From NCBI RefSeq assembly GCF_000472705.1, contig NZ_AXAE01000012.1:21716-85715 (forward strand): a stretch of 64,000 nt of DNA, read 5' to 3'. Made by a program: the position numbers and the translations under genes. The notes under the pieces are model-generated. The model was given only the letters and a program-made list of their open reading frames with translations. It was not told where the DNA came from and made no database searches. This document shows positions 50,909-59,620 of this stretch, piece after piece. Positions within the stretch are counted from its first letter, which is position 1, and every line of letters begins with the position of its first letter. The DNA comes from Mesorhizobium erdmanii USDA 3471. GTDB lineage: Bacteria > Pseudomonadota > Alphaproteobacteria > Rhizobiales > Rhizobiaceae.

Positions 50909-51892
50909 TTATCGCAGTCCGCGTGTCGCGGCGCGCAGGATGATCGCACGCGCCTGCCGGCCTTCGGGCGTGGGCAGACCGGGATAATTGTGCGGCTGGC
51001 CCTTTCGCAGGTGAAACTCGACCGGCACGCCCGCCGCGCGCGCCTTTGCGGCCAACTCGATGCTGTCGGGATAGAGCATGTCGCGCGTGCCGGAGAAGAC
51101 GAGCATCGGCGGCAGGTCTCGGAAATCGCCATTCAGCGGGCTGACATAGGGATGGGTGACATCCAGGCCACCGGCATAGAGACGAGCGCCTTCGACGGTT
51201 CCAGGAATATCCAGCAGGGGATCGCGGGCGGCGATCGCTTTCCGCTCCGGGTTGTCCAGCGAAGCATTCACACCGGGCGAAATCAGCACCAGTCCATCGG
51301 GTTGACGGTATCCCTGGTCGCGTAGCCATTGCGCCGCTGCCAGCGCCAGCCCGGCACCCGCCGAATTGCCGATCACGATCACCTTGGCATGTTCGGCCTC
51401 CCGCAGAACCTTGCGCAGCAGCAGGCCGGTCGCCGGTACGACATCGCCGGCGGTGGCGGCCGGCGCCAGCGGATAGATGGGGACGACACAGCGGCTGCCG
51501 TCGCGGGTGAGAAGGCCGATGAAACGCCAATGCGCGCGCGCGATCTCATGGATGTAGCCACCGCCATGCAGGAACACCACGATGTTGCCGCCATCCGGCC
51601 TGATGCGCGACGCCGTGTGATAGACGGGCCAGCCCGCCCCATGCATCAACGTTACCTTGAGGCCGCCGCCAAGGCCCTTCGGCCTGTGCGAGGCCGGGCG
51701 CAGCGCCAGCCGGTGGGTGGCATCGCGCACGGCCGCCGCGGTGGCCAACCGCTTCTTCACGCGCAGAAGGCGCAGCACGGCGCAGATACAACGGCTCCGC
51801 CAACTTGGTGGCGTATCGTCCGGGGTTATGTCGCATGGGACGCCCGTGCGCCGTTCGTGATCTGAAGATAGCTTGCCGATGTTCATTGCCAT
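50909..51892 (-). CDS. HSL-type alpha/beta-hydrolase (esterase)
   Basis: A 327-residue esterase of the hormone-sensitive-lipase group: the oxyanion motif VVFLHGGGYIHEI, the nucleophile GNSAGAGLALAAA (Ser near residue 185), Asp in SGTRDMLYPDS and His in GQPHNYP. An N-terminal segment of about 70 residues is variable. ATG at 51892 or 51886 may be the start. It is divergent from a TetR regulator with a perfect dyad between. Confidence 0.9.
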   Translation of the reverse strand: MAMNIGKLSSDHERRTGVPCDITPDDTPPSWRSRCICAVLRLLRVKKRLATAAAVRDATHRLALRPASHRPKGLGGGLKVTLMHGAGWPVYHTASRIRPDGGNIVVFLHGGGYIHEIARAHWRFIGLLTRDGSRCVVPIYPLAPAATAGDVVPATGLLLRKVLREAEHAKVIVIGNSAGAGLALAAAQWLRDQGYRQPDGLVLISPGVNASLDNPERKAIAARDPLLDIPGTVEGARLYAGGLDVTHPYVSPLNGDFRDLPPMLVFSGTRDMLYPDSIELAAKARAAGVPVEFHLRKGQPHNYPGLPTPEGRQARAIILRAATRGLR

Positions 51893-51966
51893 GGCCTGTC
51901 CGAATTCGGTTGGTTGCCTGCTTGGCGGATCATGGCGTCTGGTCATTCGCCGCCGTCGGCAGCTAT

Positions 51967-51988
51967 AATACGAGCGATTGCTCGTATT
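51967..51988. promoter_or_regulatory. TetR operator
   Basis: Perfect 9-base arms AATACGAGC and GCTCGTATT around GATT, located between the divergent esterase and TetR genes. Confidence 0.7.
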
Positions 51989-52015
51989 CTCCTACTCGCA
52001 TTCGGACCGCAGGCC

Positions 52016-52639
52016 ATGGCGCGAAAGCCGCTGACCAAACCCAGGAAGACCGCAACCCAGGAGCGCGCGCGCGTGACGGTCGACGCGCTGGTCGAAGCAA
52101 CCGCTCGCATTCTGGTCAAGGAAGGGTTCGACAAAGCGAGCACCAACCGGATCGCCGAAGAGGCGGGTGTCAGCGTCGGTTCGCTCTATCAATATTATCC
52201 GAGCAAGGAGGCGCTGGTCGCCGCCGTCATCGATCGCCACAATGACGAGATCATGAAAGTCGTGACCGCCGCCTTCGCTGAGGTCGCGCCGCTGCCGGTC
52301 GATCAGGCGGTGCGCCGGCTGGTCGCGGTGGCGATCGAGGCGCACCAAATCGACCCCAGGCTGCACAGGGTGCTCGCCGAACAGATCCCGCGCACCGGAC
52401 GGCTGGCCGATGTCGAAGCCTTCGGCCGGCAAACCTATGCAATGTTCAGCGCCTATCTCGAGGCCCATCGTGACGAGTTGCGCATGGCCGACCTCAACAT
52501 GGCGGCGTTCGTGTCGGTGACCTCGATCGAGGCGTTGGCGCACACGGCGGTGCTGAATGGGCCGCAAAAGCTCGGCCGCGACACGGTGCGGGAGCTGGTC
52601 GACGAGGCGACGCGGCTGGTGGTGGGGTATCTGCTGTAG
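52016..52639 (+). CDS. TetR-family transcriptional regulator
   Basis: A 207-residue TetR protein with a basic N-terminal arm (MARKPLTKPRKTATQERARV), the helix-turn-helix TNRIAEEAGVSVGSLYQYYP and a helical ligand domain. It most likely represses the divergent esterase and itself at 51967-51988. Confidence 0.92.
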   Translation: MARKPLTKPRKTATQERARVTVDALVEATARILVKEGFDKASTNRIAEEAGVSVGSLYQYYPSKEALVAAVIDRHNDEIMKVVTAAFAEVAPLPVDQAVRRLVAVAIEAHQIDPRLHRVLAEQIPRTGRLADVEAFGRQTYAMFSAYLEAHRDELRMADLNMAAFVSVTSIEALAHTAVLNGPQKLGRDTVRELVDEATRLVVGYLL

Positions 52640-52730
52640 CGGCGACGCGCGGCTATTATGCGCCCGCATTGGCGACTGCATTTTTGACATACCCAAGCGG
52701 CCGGCGATAGGGTTCCAATTTCTGGTGGCA

Positions 52731-52991
52731 ATGGGGATAGTCGCCTTGGGCTGGCAATCTATAGCAAGGGGCTGGCGGCGGTTCTGGTCACGCAGGGTTG
52801 TGGCGGAGTATACAGTCAAAGCCCGTTACATGACGCTCTCGTTCAAAATCTACCAGGTCGATGATGGGGAGCGGACGTGCCGCATGAGCATTTTCGCAGG
52901 TAGCGAATCGTACTCCTCCCCAATACGGACAGATGACCTCGATCTTCTTGTCAAAGCCGCTCAGGAGGCGAGGGCGCAGCTTGGCGCCTAG
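52731..52991 (+). CDS. hypothetical protein
   Basis: An 86-residue frame; an internal ATG at 52830 (MTLSFKIYQVDDGERTCRMS) would give a more compact 53-residue protein ending RTDDLDLLVKAAQEARAQLG. Codon usage and the regular C-terminal helix favour a real small gene, but no family is recognised. Confidence 0.5.
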   Translation: MGIVALGWQSIARGWRRFWSRRVVAEYTVKARYMTLSFKIYQVDDGERTCRMSIFAGSESYSSPIRTDDLDLLVKAAQEARAQLGA

Positions 52992-53178
52992 CGTTTTAAG
53001 CAGGCCTGCGGTGCGCTATGGTGCGCGTCATAGGGAAGGCGAAGCGGAATCAAAAGCAGGCGATTGAACCTCCGATAGAACGCCGGCTTGAAGCAGAAGC
53101 CGCCTATTATGCCCAAAAGTGCGAGATCACCATTCAAGAGCTGCCCAGCTTATCCGGGACGCCCACAAACCCAGGCTT
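52992..53178 (+). other. intergenic region with a possible gene remnant
   Basis: From an ATG at 53018 about 53 codons read as plausible protein (KQAIEPPIERRLEAEAAYYA, then QKCEITIQELPSLSG) before the frame merges into antisense of the dehydrogenase gene. It may be the truncated 5' part of a gene. Confidence 0.35.
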
Positions 53179-54210
53179 TCAATTCCTGTCAGACGGCTTG
53201 GAGCGCATCCTCGATACCGTCTCGCGCTCGGCGCGCTTGGAGCGCAGCGGCGGCAGGCCACGGTCGATCAGGTCCATGTCCTCCAGCACCATGTCGCCCA
53301 TGCGCTTGAAGGCGATGTCGAGCGCGCCGGCGCGGTGGGCCGAGCGCAGGAAGCCGGGCAGGGCGCGAACCGGATGGTCGCCCGCCAGCGGTTCTTCCGG
53401 GAAGACGTCGCTGGCGGCGACGATGTGGCGGCTTTTCACCGCCGCCATCAGAGCGGGGAAATCGACGACACCGGCGCGGCTGAGCAGGATGAAGGCGGCG
53501 CCCTTGCGCATCGAAGCGAAGGCGTCGGCGCCGAGAAAGCCCTGGTTCTCCGAGGTCACCGAGGCGACGACGAAAACGAAATCGCTCGATGTCAGGACCT
53601 CGTCGAGAGAAGCCGGCTCGACGCCATTGTCGATCAGGATCGACGGCGGCAGCCAGGGGTCGAAGACTTTGGTGCGGGTGCGGAACCCGCCCAGCAGGCG
53701 GTTCAGCGCGCGGCCGAGGTCGCCGAAGCCGATGATGCCGACATCGGCGCCCGACAAAAGCCGCGCCGTCTGGTTGCCGTCGCCGCCCCACCGCTCCTCG
53801 CCCTTGCGGAAGGCGAGGTCGGCGTCGACGATGCCGCGGGCAAGGTTGAGCGCCATGGCAAGGCCGAGCTCGGCCACCGGCTCGGCGAAGACGAGACCGG
53901 TGGTGACGACATGGATGCCGCGTGAAAACAGCGTCTCGTAAGGCATGTTGTTCAGGAGGTTGCTCTCGACATTGAAGACGCAGCGCAAGGCCTTCATCCG
54001 CTCCAGCGTTTCGGGCGAGATCGGCGGCTGGCCGACGATATAGCGCGCCTCTCCCAGCACATCGGCCGGCAGGCTGGCGACACCGTCGGCCGTGGTTTCG
54101 ACGATGCGGTATTTCGCCTTGAGGCGCGCCAACTGCGGCGGCGTGAAGATCAGTTCCAGCGAGCGCGGTTCCGGCGCGCTGATGACCAGCGGCAAATCCT
54201 TGTCTGACAT
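53179..54210 (-). CDS. D-isomer-specific 2-hydroxyacid dehydrogenase
   Basis: A 343-residue NAD(P)-dependent dehydrogenase. The nucleotide-binding loop is VGIIGFGDLGRALNRLL (near residue 160). Substrate and catalytic regions include FNVESNLLNNMPYETLF, LLSRAGVVDFPAL, DVFPEEPLAGDHPVR and SAHRAGAL (catalytic His). It starts at 54210 behind GGGAGGA. It is divergent from the LacI regulator and epimerase, so it probably serves the same sugar or polyol pathway. Confidence 0.9.
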   Translation of the reverse strand: MSDKDLPLVISAPEPRSLELIFTPPQLARLKAKYRIVETTADGVASLPADVLGEARYIVGQPPISPETLERMKALRCVFNVESNLLNNMPYETLFSRGIHVVTTGLVFAEPVAELGLAMALNLARGIVDADLAFRKGEERWGGDGNQTARLLSGADVGIIGFGDLGRALNRLLGGFRTRTKVFDPWLPPSILIDNGVEPASLDEVLTSSDFVFVVASVTSENQGFLGADAFASMRKGAAFILLSRAGVVDFPALMAAVKSRHIVAASDVFPEEPLAGDHPVRALPGFLRSAHRAGALDIAFKRMGDMVLEDMDLIDRGLPPLRSKRAERETVSRMRSKPSDRN

Positions 54211-54347
54211 GACGATTCCTCCCGGCGCGATGCTACAGGCGCGTTTTTGCTTTGCCCATGTCGTTATCCCGAAATCGCCGTGGACTTGCGGAGGACATCT
54301 GGCTCGGCGGCTAAAATACCGCCGATGAACCGATTTACAACTGCGAA

Positions 54348-54357
54348 AAATCGATTT
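54348..54357. promoter_or_regulatory. LacI-type operator candidate
   Basis: AAATCGATTT, a perfect 10-base palindrome with the central CG typical of LacI-family sites. A related CCGATTTAC precedes it at about 54330. Both lie between the divergent starts at 54210 and 54412. Confidence 0.55.
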
Positions 54358-54411
54358 ACTCGTTTCTTCGGCGGACAGAAATGCTCTGTCCGCGCCTCGG
54401 GAGGAGGAGCA

Positions 54412-55461
54412 ATGGCGCACAGGCAGGACCAGCAGCGGCGTGCGTCGATCCACGACGTGGCCAGCCGTGCCGGCGTGTCGGCCGCCACCGTCTCCAAGGT
54501 CATGGCAGGCGTCACCACGGTCAAGCCCGAGAATGCGCAGCGCGTGCTTGATGCGATCGAGCAGCTGGGCTACCGCGTCGATCCGCTGGCCTCCGACATG
54601 CGCCGGGCCAAGCGCCGCATCATCGGCGCCATCATGCCGGAGTTCGAAAGCGAATTCTTCGGCCAGATGGTGAGCCAGCTGGAAAGCCTCGCCGAGCAAC
54701 GCGGCTACACGCTGGTGGCGGCGTCGAGCCGCGAATCCGAAGCCCGCGAAACGGAAATCCTCGCCCGCATGCATGACTGGCGGGTGGCCGGCGTGGTGCT
54801 GGCGCCGGTGCGCAACGAGCACGGCCCGGCGGCCGCCTTCATGAAGACCAACGGCATGACCGGCGTGCTGATCGATCGCGTGCTGTCCGATGACGCCTTC
54901 GACACGGTGTCGGCCGACAGTGCGGCGGCCAGCGCCGAGGTGGCGCGCCAACTGATCGGCAAAGGCCACCGCCACATATTGGTGGTCGGCCTCGGCGAGC
55001 AGGCGGCGACGGTGCGCGCCCGCCTCGACGGGTTTCGCGCCACCGCGCTCGAACTGGCGCCGGATGTGCGCATCGATGTCGTGCTGGCCGAGACCGATGT
55101 CGAGCCGCTCAGGGCACAGCTGCGCCACTATTTCGCGAAAGGCGAACGCCCGACGGCGGTCTATTCGCTGTTTCTCAAGGGCACGCTGGTCGCGCTGTCG
55201 GAATTTCGCCGGCGCGGCTGGCACTGCCCCAATGACATTTCGCTGGTCGGCTTCGACGACGCCGAATGGATGCAGGTGACGTGGCCGGCCATCGCCGCCG
55301 TGGTGCAGCCGGTGCGGCAGATCGCCAGCCACGCGATGGAGGCGCTGTTTGCCAGGATTGAAGGCGAGGCGGGGCCGCCGACCGCGCGGCTCGAACCTTG
55401 CCAGGTCTTGATGCGGGAATCCGTCGGCTCGCCGGCCAACGGCTCCGGAACCCGACAATAG
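54412..55461 (+). CDS. LacI-family transcriptional regulator
   Basis: A 349-residue LacI protein: the helix-turn-helix SIHDVASRAGVSAATVSKVM, hinge region VLDAIEQLGYRVDPLASDMR and a periplasmic-binding-like effector domain ending VGFDDAEWMQVTWPAIAAVV. Preceded by GGGAGGAGGAGC. It presumably controls the dehydrogenase and the downstream epimerase in response to a ketose or its phosphate. Confidence 0.93.
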   Translation: MAHRQDQQRRASIHDVASRAGVSAATVSKVMAGVTTVKPENAQRVLDAIEQLGYRVDPLASDMRRAKRRIIGAIMPEFESEFFGQMVSQLESLAEQRGYTLVAASSRESEARETEILARMHDWRVAGVVLAPVRNEHGPAAAFMKTNGMTGVLIDRVLSDDAFDTVSADSAAASAEVARQLIGKGHRHILVVGLGEQAATVRARLDGFRATALELAPDVRIDVVLAETDVEPLRAQLRHYFAKGERPTAVYSLFLKGTLVALSEFRRRGWHCPNDISLVGFDDAEWMQVTWPAIAAVVQPVRQIASHAMEALFARIEGEAGPPTARLEPCQVLMRESVGSPANGSGTRQ

Positions 55462-55521
55462 CCCGCATCGTCGGCGGCGGCGACACCAGCGCCGTGGCGG
55501 CGCACGAACAGAGAGGTCGAG

Positions 55522-56376
55522 ATGAATATTTTTGGACTGCACACTTTCGCCATTGCCCCGATCTGGAACCTCGACCTGATCGAGCCGCAGATGGAGCGGC
55601 TGAAGGGGCTCGGCATTGGCCTGCTGGAAATCCCGCTGCTGCGCCCCGAAGAGATCGACACCAAACGCACGCGCGCTTTCGCCGAGCGGTGGAATGTCGA
55701 GCTTATTCCGTCGCTTGGCCTGCCGGCTTCACTCGATGTGGTGGCGCGGCCCGACGAGGCGCTGGCCTTCCTCGAACCGGCCTTCGGCGTCTGCGAAGCG
55801 GTGCGCAGCGCAGCACTCGGCGGCGTCACCTACGGCACGATCGGCAAGACGTCCGGTCGCGCGCCGACGGCCGACGAGATCGACGGCATGTGCCGCTTCC
55901 TGGCGCGCGCGGCGAAGGTCGCCAAGGCGCATGGGCTGAAGCTCGGCATCGAGCCCTGCAACCGTTACGAGACGCATCTGATCAACCGCGGCATCGACGC
56001 GGCGCGGATCATCGAACGTGTCGGCGCCGACAACATCTTCATCCATCTCGACACCTACCACATGCATATCGAGGAGGAGAGCTTCGCGGCCGGCTTCAAG
56101 GCGGCGGCGCCCTATCTCGGCTATGTCCACGTCTCGGAAGCCAATCGCGGCGTGCCGGGCCGCGGCATGCTGAACTGGGCGGCCTGCATGAAGGCCATGG
56201 CTGACATCGGCTACACCGGTCCGATCACGCTCGAAAGCATGAACCATGTCGATGTCGACATCGCCGGCGGGCTGGCGGTGTGGCGGCCGGTGGCGGAGAA
56301 CCCGGACGATGTCATCGGTATCGGGTTGCCATTCCTGCGCGAGGAGGCGCGCAAGGCGGGGCTGCAACTGGGGTGA
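55522..56376 (+). CDS. ketose 3-epimerase (D-tagatose/D-psicose 3-epimerase family)
   Basis: A 284-residue TIM-barrel epimerase. Metal and catalytic residues are visible at Glu144 (LGIEPCNRYETH), Asp177 (HLDTYHMHIEE), His203 (YVHVSEANRGVPGRG) and Glu238 (TLESMNH). The spacing matches the published Glu152/Asp185/His211/Glu246 set of Pseudomonas D-tagatose 3-epimerase with a constant offset of eight. It interconverts ketoses at C3. It is 60 bases after the LacI gene in the same direction. Confidence 0.9.
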   Translation: MNIFGLHTFAIAPIWNLDLIEPQMERLKGLGIGLLEIPLLRPEEIDTKRTRAFAERWNVELIPSLGLPASLDVVARPDEALAFLEPAFGVCEAVRSAALGGVTYGTIGKTSGRAPTADEIDGMCRFLARAAKVAKAHGLKLGIEPCNRYETHLINRGIDAARIIERVGADNIFIHLDTYHMHIEEESFAAGFKAAAPYLGYVHVSEANRGVPGRGMLNWAACMKAMADIGYTGPITLESMNHVDVDIAGGLAVWRPVAENPDDVIGIGLPFLREEARKAGLQLG

Positions 56377-56397
56377 GGTTCAAGGCTTTGGTTGCTC

Positions 56398-56412
56398 CCC
56401 CGCAAAGCGGGG
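56398..56412. terminator. bidirectional terminator hairpin
   Basis: CCCCGC-AAA-GCGGGG between the convergent ends at 56376 and 56422. Confidence 0.55.
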
Positions 56413-56421
56413 AAGGTCCCC

Positions 56422-57633
56422 TCACGCCAGGCCGGGCTCGCGCCGCGGTCCCAGATGGCGCATCTTGCGGCCGATGATCATCAGCTGGCGCGCGGTGTTG
56501 TTGCGCAGACGCCGTACGCGCCATTCCAGTCCGGTTTCAGTGGTGATCCGTTTGGCATAGATGCTCACCCGCATGCCGTCTTCATCGGAGGCCACCTTGA
56601 CCGGGTCGTCATAGAAGGTGCCGATCTTGTCGGCCGCCATGCCTGGCGTTTCCAGCCAGCGCGGAATGTGAACCGAATGGAGCTGATCGACATCGATCAT
56701 GACCCGCCCGATGCCGACGCCCGGCGTCGGGCATGTCGTCACGAATGCATCGCCAATGAAGACGACGCCGTCGCGGCGATGGCCTTGCGTCGTGGTCAGG
56801 CTGACCTGCCTGACCTCGACGGGGCTTGCCACTTCGAAGTTGCCGCACTGCGCCGCGATCTCGGGCATCAGTTCGCAAAGCATCTTTTGCGGTTCGGCGC
56901 GGAAGTCCCGCGTCCATTGGTCGGCGACGGTGCGATAGACGAACATGTTCGCCCGCATCCTGTCGCCGATGGGAAAGACGGTGAGGTAGGCGACGCGGTC
57001 CGAGGCCCGCTTGCCATAGCTGGTGACCGCGTGAAAGGCGCAATCGCGCCGCGAGATAGCAAGGTCGAATCCCATCGACAGCGAATGCGCCTTCGACAAT
57101 TCGATGCGCTCGACACCGATGGCGCGCCGGATCGCTTCGCTGTGGCCGGTTGCCACCACCAGCAGGCGGGCATTGACGACGCTACCGTCGGCCAGCACGA
57201 GCCGCTGCCGGTCCGGTCCGGTCGAGACCTCGGTTACCTTGCCGACCGTGATCGGCACTTGCGGCGGCAAGGCATCGCGCAGGCCGTTGATCAGCGCGCC
57301 ATAGGAAAATGCGTATTCCCACTTCTTTTCCCTGGCGAAGAACTGGCCGAGGCGGAAAACGTCAACGTCGGTAAACGGCGTGACGAGAGGCATCACCATC
57401 TTGTCGAGGCCGAGCTTTTCGAACAGCTGCATCTGATTTGCGCCGATCTTCTCGGCCCGGAACTCTTCGTGATGAATGCGGTGCGGATCGATCAGCGCGA
57501 CCTTGCGGCCGGCCTTTCCCAGCAATGCACCCAGGGTAATTCCGGCCATCCCGGCACCAATGATCGCCACGTCGACTTCGGCCGGGGCAGCCTCGGCGGC
57601 GGCGGGGGTCTCGCTGCCCTTTCTGCTAGTCAT
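56422..57633 (-). CDS. FAD-dependent oxidoreductase
   Basis: A 403-residue flavoprotein of the group A monooxygenase/halogenase-like fold: VDVAIIGAGMAGITLGALLG at residue 25, FRAEKIGANQMQLFEKLG, and the second FAD motif DGVVFIGDAFVTTCPTPGVG near residue 305. Start at 57633 with GGAGACGGAAG upstream. It could hydroxylate an aromatic or lipid substrate. It lies beside polysaccharide genes but no direct link is evident. Confidence 0.85.
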   Translation of the reverse strand: MTSRKGSETPAAAEAAPAEVDVAIIGAGMAGITLGALLGKAGRKVALIDPHRIHHEEFRAEKIGANQMQLFEKLGLDKMVMPLVTPFTDVDVFRLGQFFAREKKWEYAFSYGALINGLRDALPPQVPITVGKVTEVSTGPDRQRLVLADGSVVNARLLVVATGHSEAIRRAIGVERIELSKAHSLSMGFDLAISRRDCAFHAVTSYGKRASDRVAYLTVFPIGDRMRANMFVYRTVADQWTRDFRAEPQKMLCELMPEIAAQCGNFEVASPVEVRQVSLTTTQGHRRDGVVFIGDAFVTTCPTPGVGIGRVMIDVDQLHSVHIPRWLETPGMAADKIGTFYDDPVKVASDEDGMRVSIYAKRITTETGLEWRVRRLRNNTARQLMIIGRKMRHLGPRREPGLA

Positions 57634-57731
57634 CTTCCGTCTCCACAATCCGTGGTCGAAATATCTTTCGGACCTTCATCAACCTCAAGCAACCAGCGCG
57701 CGTGGCTGGTAGTAACGCTTGTTTAGGTTAA

Positions 57732-59243
57732 TCACGGTGGCCTTTGTTTCCAGCGCGGCGCGATCGCCGAGCCATCGATGAACTCCAGGCCGCCCGCCTC
57801 ATTGAGCGTATGCAGCTTGCGCCCATTCCATAGCGCGCCAGGAGTTAAGATCGTCTCGACGACCTGCTCCATGCCGTTCACATCGAGCTGAGCGACGCGA
57901 GCGATGCCGAGGGCGGCGCCATAGCTCCTGCGGCAATCCTGCACCGGCCGCAGCAACTGGCCGTCGCGCTCGACCATGCGTCCGGCCGGCCGTGCCGAGG
58001 CGATGTCGACCAGCACGGGATTTTTGGGATGCGGCGTCCACGGGCCGCGAAAGTCCGGCGCCGACCACAAATGCAGCGCGTCGGAGAAGGCGCCGCCGCC
58101 ATCGCGGACAGTGGCGAACATCCACCAGCGGCCGCCATGCTCGACCAGCGTGGCGTCGCTGGCGACGACATCGGACAACAGCGTCGCTTCCTTGACCCAT
58201 CCGCCGGGGAAGGCGGTGGCGCGATAGAGATCGACCGTGCGGTTGGCGCAGCTTTCCGGCACCATCCAGACCTCGCCGTCGCGCTCGAAGACGAAGGGAT
58301 AGGAGAGGTGATAGGGCAGGTCGAGCACCGGCTCCGGGCGGCCGACCGGCCCTGCCGGACCGAACGGCACGGCGGAGATGATGGCCCGGCCCAGGCGGTG
58401 GATATAGTCCTCGACGAACAGGGTCACCTGGCCCCGATACAGGATCGGGAACGGATCGGCGTAGAAGCGGCTGCCGTCGTCGGGCAGCACCTGCCAACCC
58501 GTCGCCGGATGGGCGCGCAGGTCGTAAAGGTCGCGGCCATCGGTCTGGCGCCAGCCGACCTTCCAGTGCGGGGCATTGTAGCAGAGATGGTAGATCTTCT
58601 GGACGATGCGCCGCGCCAGCGCCTTGCCGCCTCGGATGCCAAGCTTGGCGGTGGAGGGTATCGCCGACGGGGCACCGACCGGCGCCGGCTCGGGCAGCTC
58701 GGGCAGCGCGCGCGCCGCGCCTTCCATTGCCGTGGGGTTCAGGGCCGCGACGATCAGGCTCGCGGTGCGCGCCAGCATGTCCTGGAAGGAGGCCAGCGCG
58801 ATGCCGCCATATTCGGTGCCCAGGCGTCCTTCGGCGACCGTGATGCCGTTTTCCTCGATGCGGGCAATCGGCGTGCGGCCGTCGAGGATCGGCGCCAGCA
58901 AGGCGGCTTCGCCGGCGGCGCCGTCATAGGTCACGCGCCAGACCCGCGTCCCTTCCGATGCCACGTCGCCGCAGAGGTCGATTACCAGATCGGGAGAGGC
59001 CGGCGTCTGCGTGCGATAGGGCGCGAGCGCCGACAGCGGCAGGCGCTTGGCGAGACCGTCAGCCGGCAGGCCGTGGATGACCGTTTCGAGCTGGAAGAGT
59101 GCGGCGGCGCTGCCTGGAATGCCGCCTCCGGCCGGGCGTGCGTCGACGCGAACCTCGACCTGCGCCAGCGCCGCCAGGCGCTGCAGCAACAGCAGGTGAA
59201 AAGCTCTGACGCACTCGCCGTCCAGGCGCAGGCTCACTTGCAT
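57732..59243 (-). CDS. GINT1-like (glucosamine inositolphosphorylceramide transferase-like) protein
   Basis: A 503-residue protein. The N-terminal 200 residues resemble a formyltransferase-like region (RLPLSALAPYRTQTPASPDL). The C-terminal half is a five-bladed-propeller-like domain: WKVGWRQTDGRDLYDLRAHP, SRFYADPFPILYRGQVTLFV, LSYPFVFERDGEVWMVPESC and LWSAPDFRGPWTPHPKNPVL. Bacterial proteins of this type occur in exopolysaccharide clusters as putative glycosyl-transfer or modification enzymes. It is divergent from the chain-length gene. Start behind AAGGG. Confidence 0.7.
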   Translation of the reverse strand: MQVSLRLDGECVRAFHLLLLQRLAALAQVEVRVDARPAGGGIPGSAAALFQLETVIHGLPADGLAKRLPLSALAPYRTQTPASPDLVIDLCGDVASEGTRVWRVTYDGAAGEAALLAPILDGRTPIARIEENGITVAEGRLGTEYGGIALASFQDMLARTASLIVAALNPTAMEGAARALPELPEPAPVGAPSAIPSTAKLGIRGGKALARRIVQKIYHLCYNAPHWKVGWRQTDGRDLYDLRAHPATGWQVLPDDGSRFYADPFPILYRGQVTLFVEDYIHRLGRAIISAVPFGPAGPVGRPEPVLDLPYHLSYPFVFERDGEVWMVPESCANRTVDLYRATAFPGGWVKEATLLSDVVASDATLVEHGGRWWMFATVRDGGGAFSDALHLWSAPDFRGPWTPHPKNPVLVDIASARPAGRMVERDGQLLRPVQDCRRSYGAALGIARVAQLDVNGMEQVVETILTPGALWNGRKLHTLNEAGGLEFIDGSAIAPRWKQRPP

Positions 59244-59620
59244 GTCGCACCCTTGGCATAGCGATGTCTTGCTGACCGGTGTTCGATATCGGGGCAGGGG
59301 AGATGGCGGCACGGCGGGGCCGGATTGAAGTGCTGCCCCATTTCCGTTCGTCTCCTGCTCGCTCGCGCCCGTGTTGGCACGCCTGTGCCTAATTACGCAA
59401 ACTCCGTGCCAAGAATGCGTAAACGCCGGGCCGAAATTCGGAAGAGCTCCCAACATAATTAACAGTGTTTTAACAGTTGGAGGCATAGCTAGGTCGAAGC
59501 TGCAATTTAGACTTGCAGGCACATGGAGTGTTGTCGGAGCGACCGTTGCAATCATCCCTGCTCTCGTTGCCGCAACAAGACGCTCCGGAGGCAATTCAAT
59601 ATGCCCCGGAGCCAGTGCCT
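59244..59620. other. divergent regulatory region of the polysaccharide genes
   Basis: 377 bases without a supported gene. It becomes AT-rich between 59445 and 59515 (AACATAATTAACAGTGTTTT) and contains the inverted repeat TTACGCA-N16-TGCGTAA. It must hold the promoters of both divergent genes. Confidence 0.45.
59393..59422. promoter_or_regulatory. inverted repeat upstream of polysaccharide genes
   Basis: TTACGCA (59393-59399) and TGCGTAA (59416-59422), perfect 7-base arms with a 16-base spacer, suitable for a dimeric regulator on neighbouring helical faces. Confidence 0.5.
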
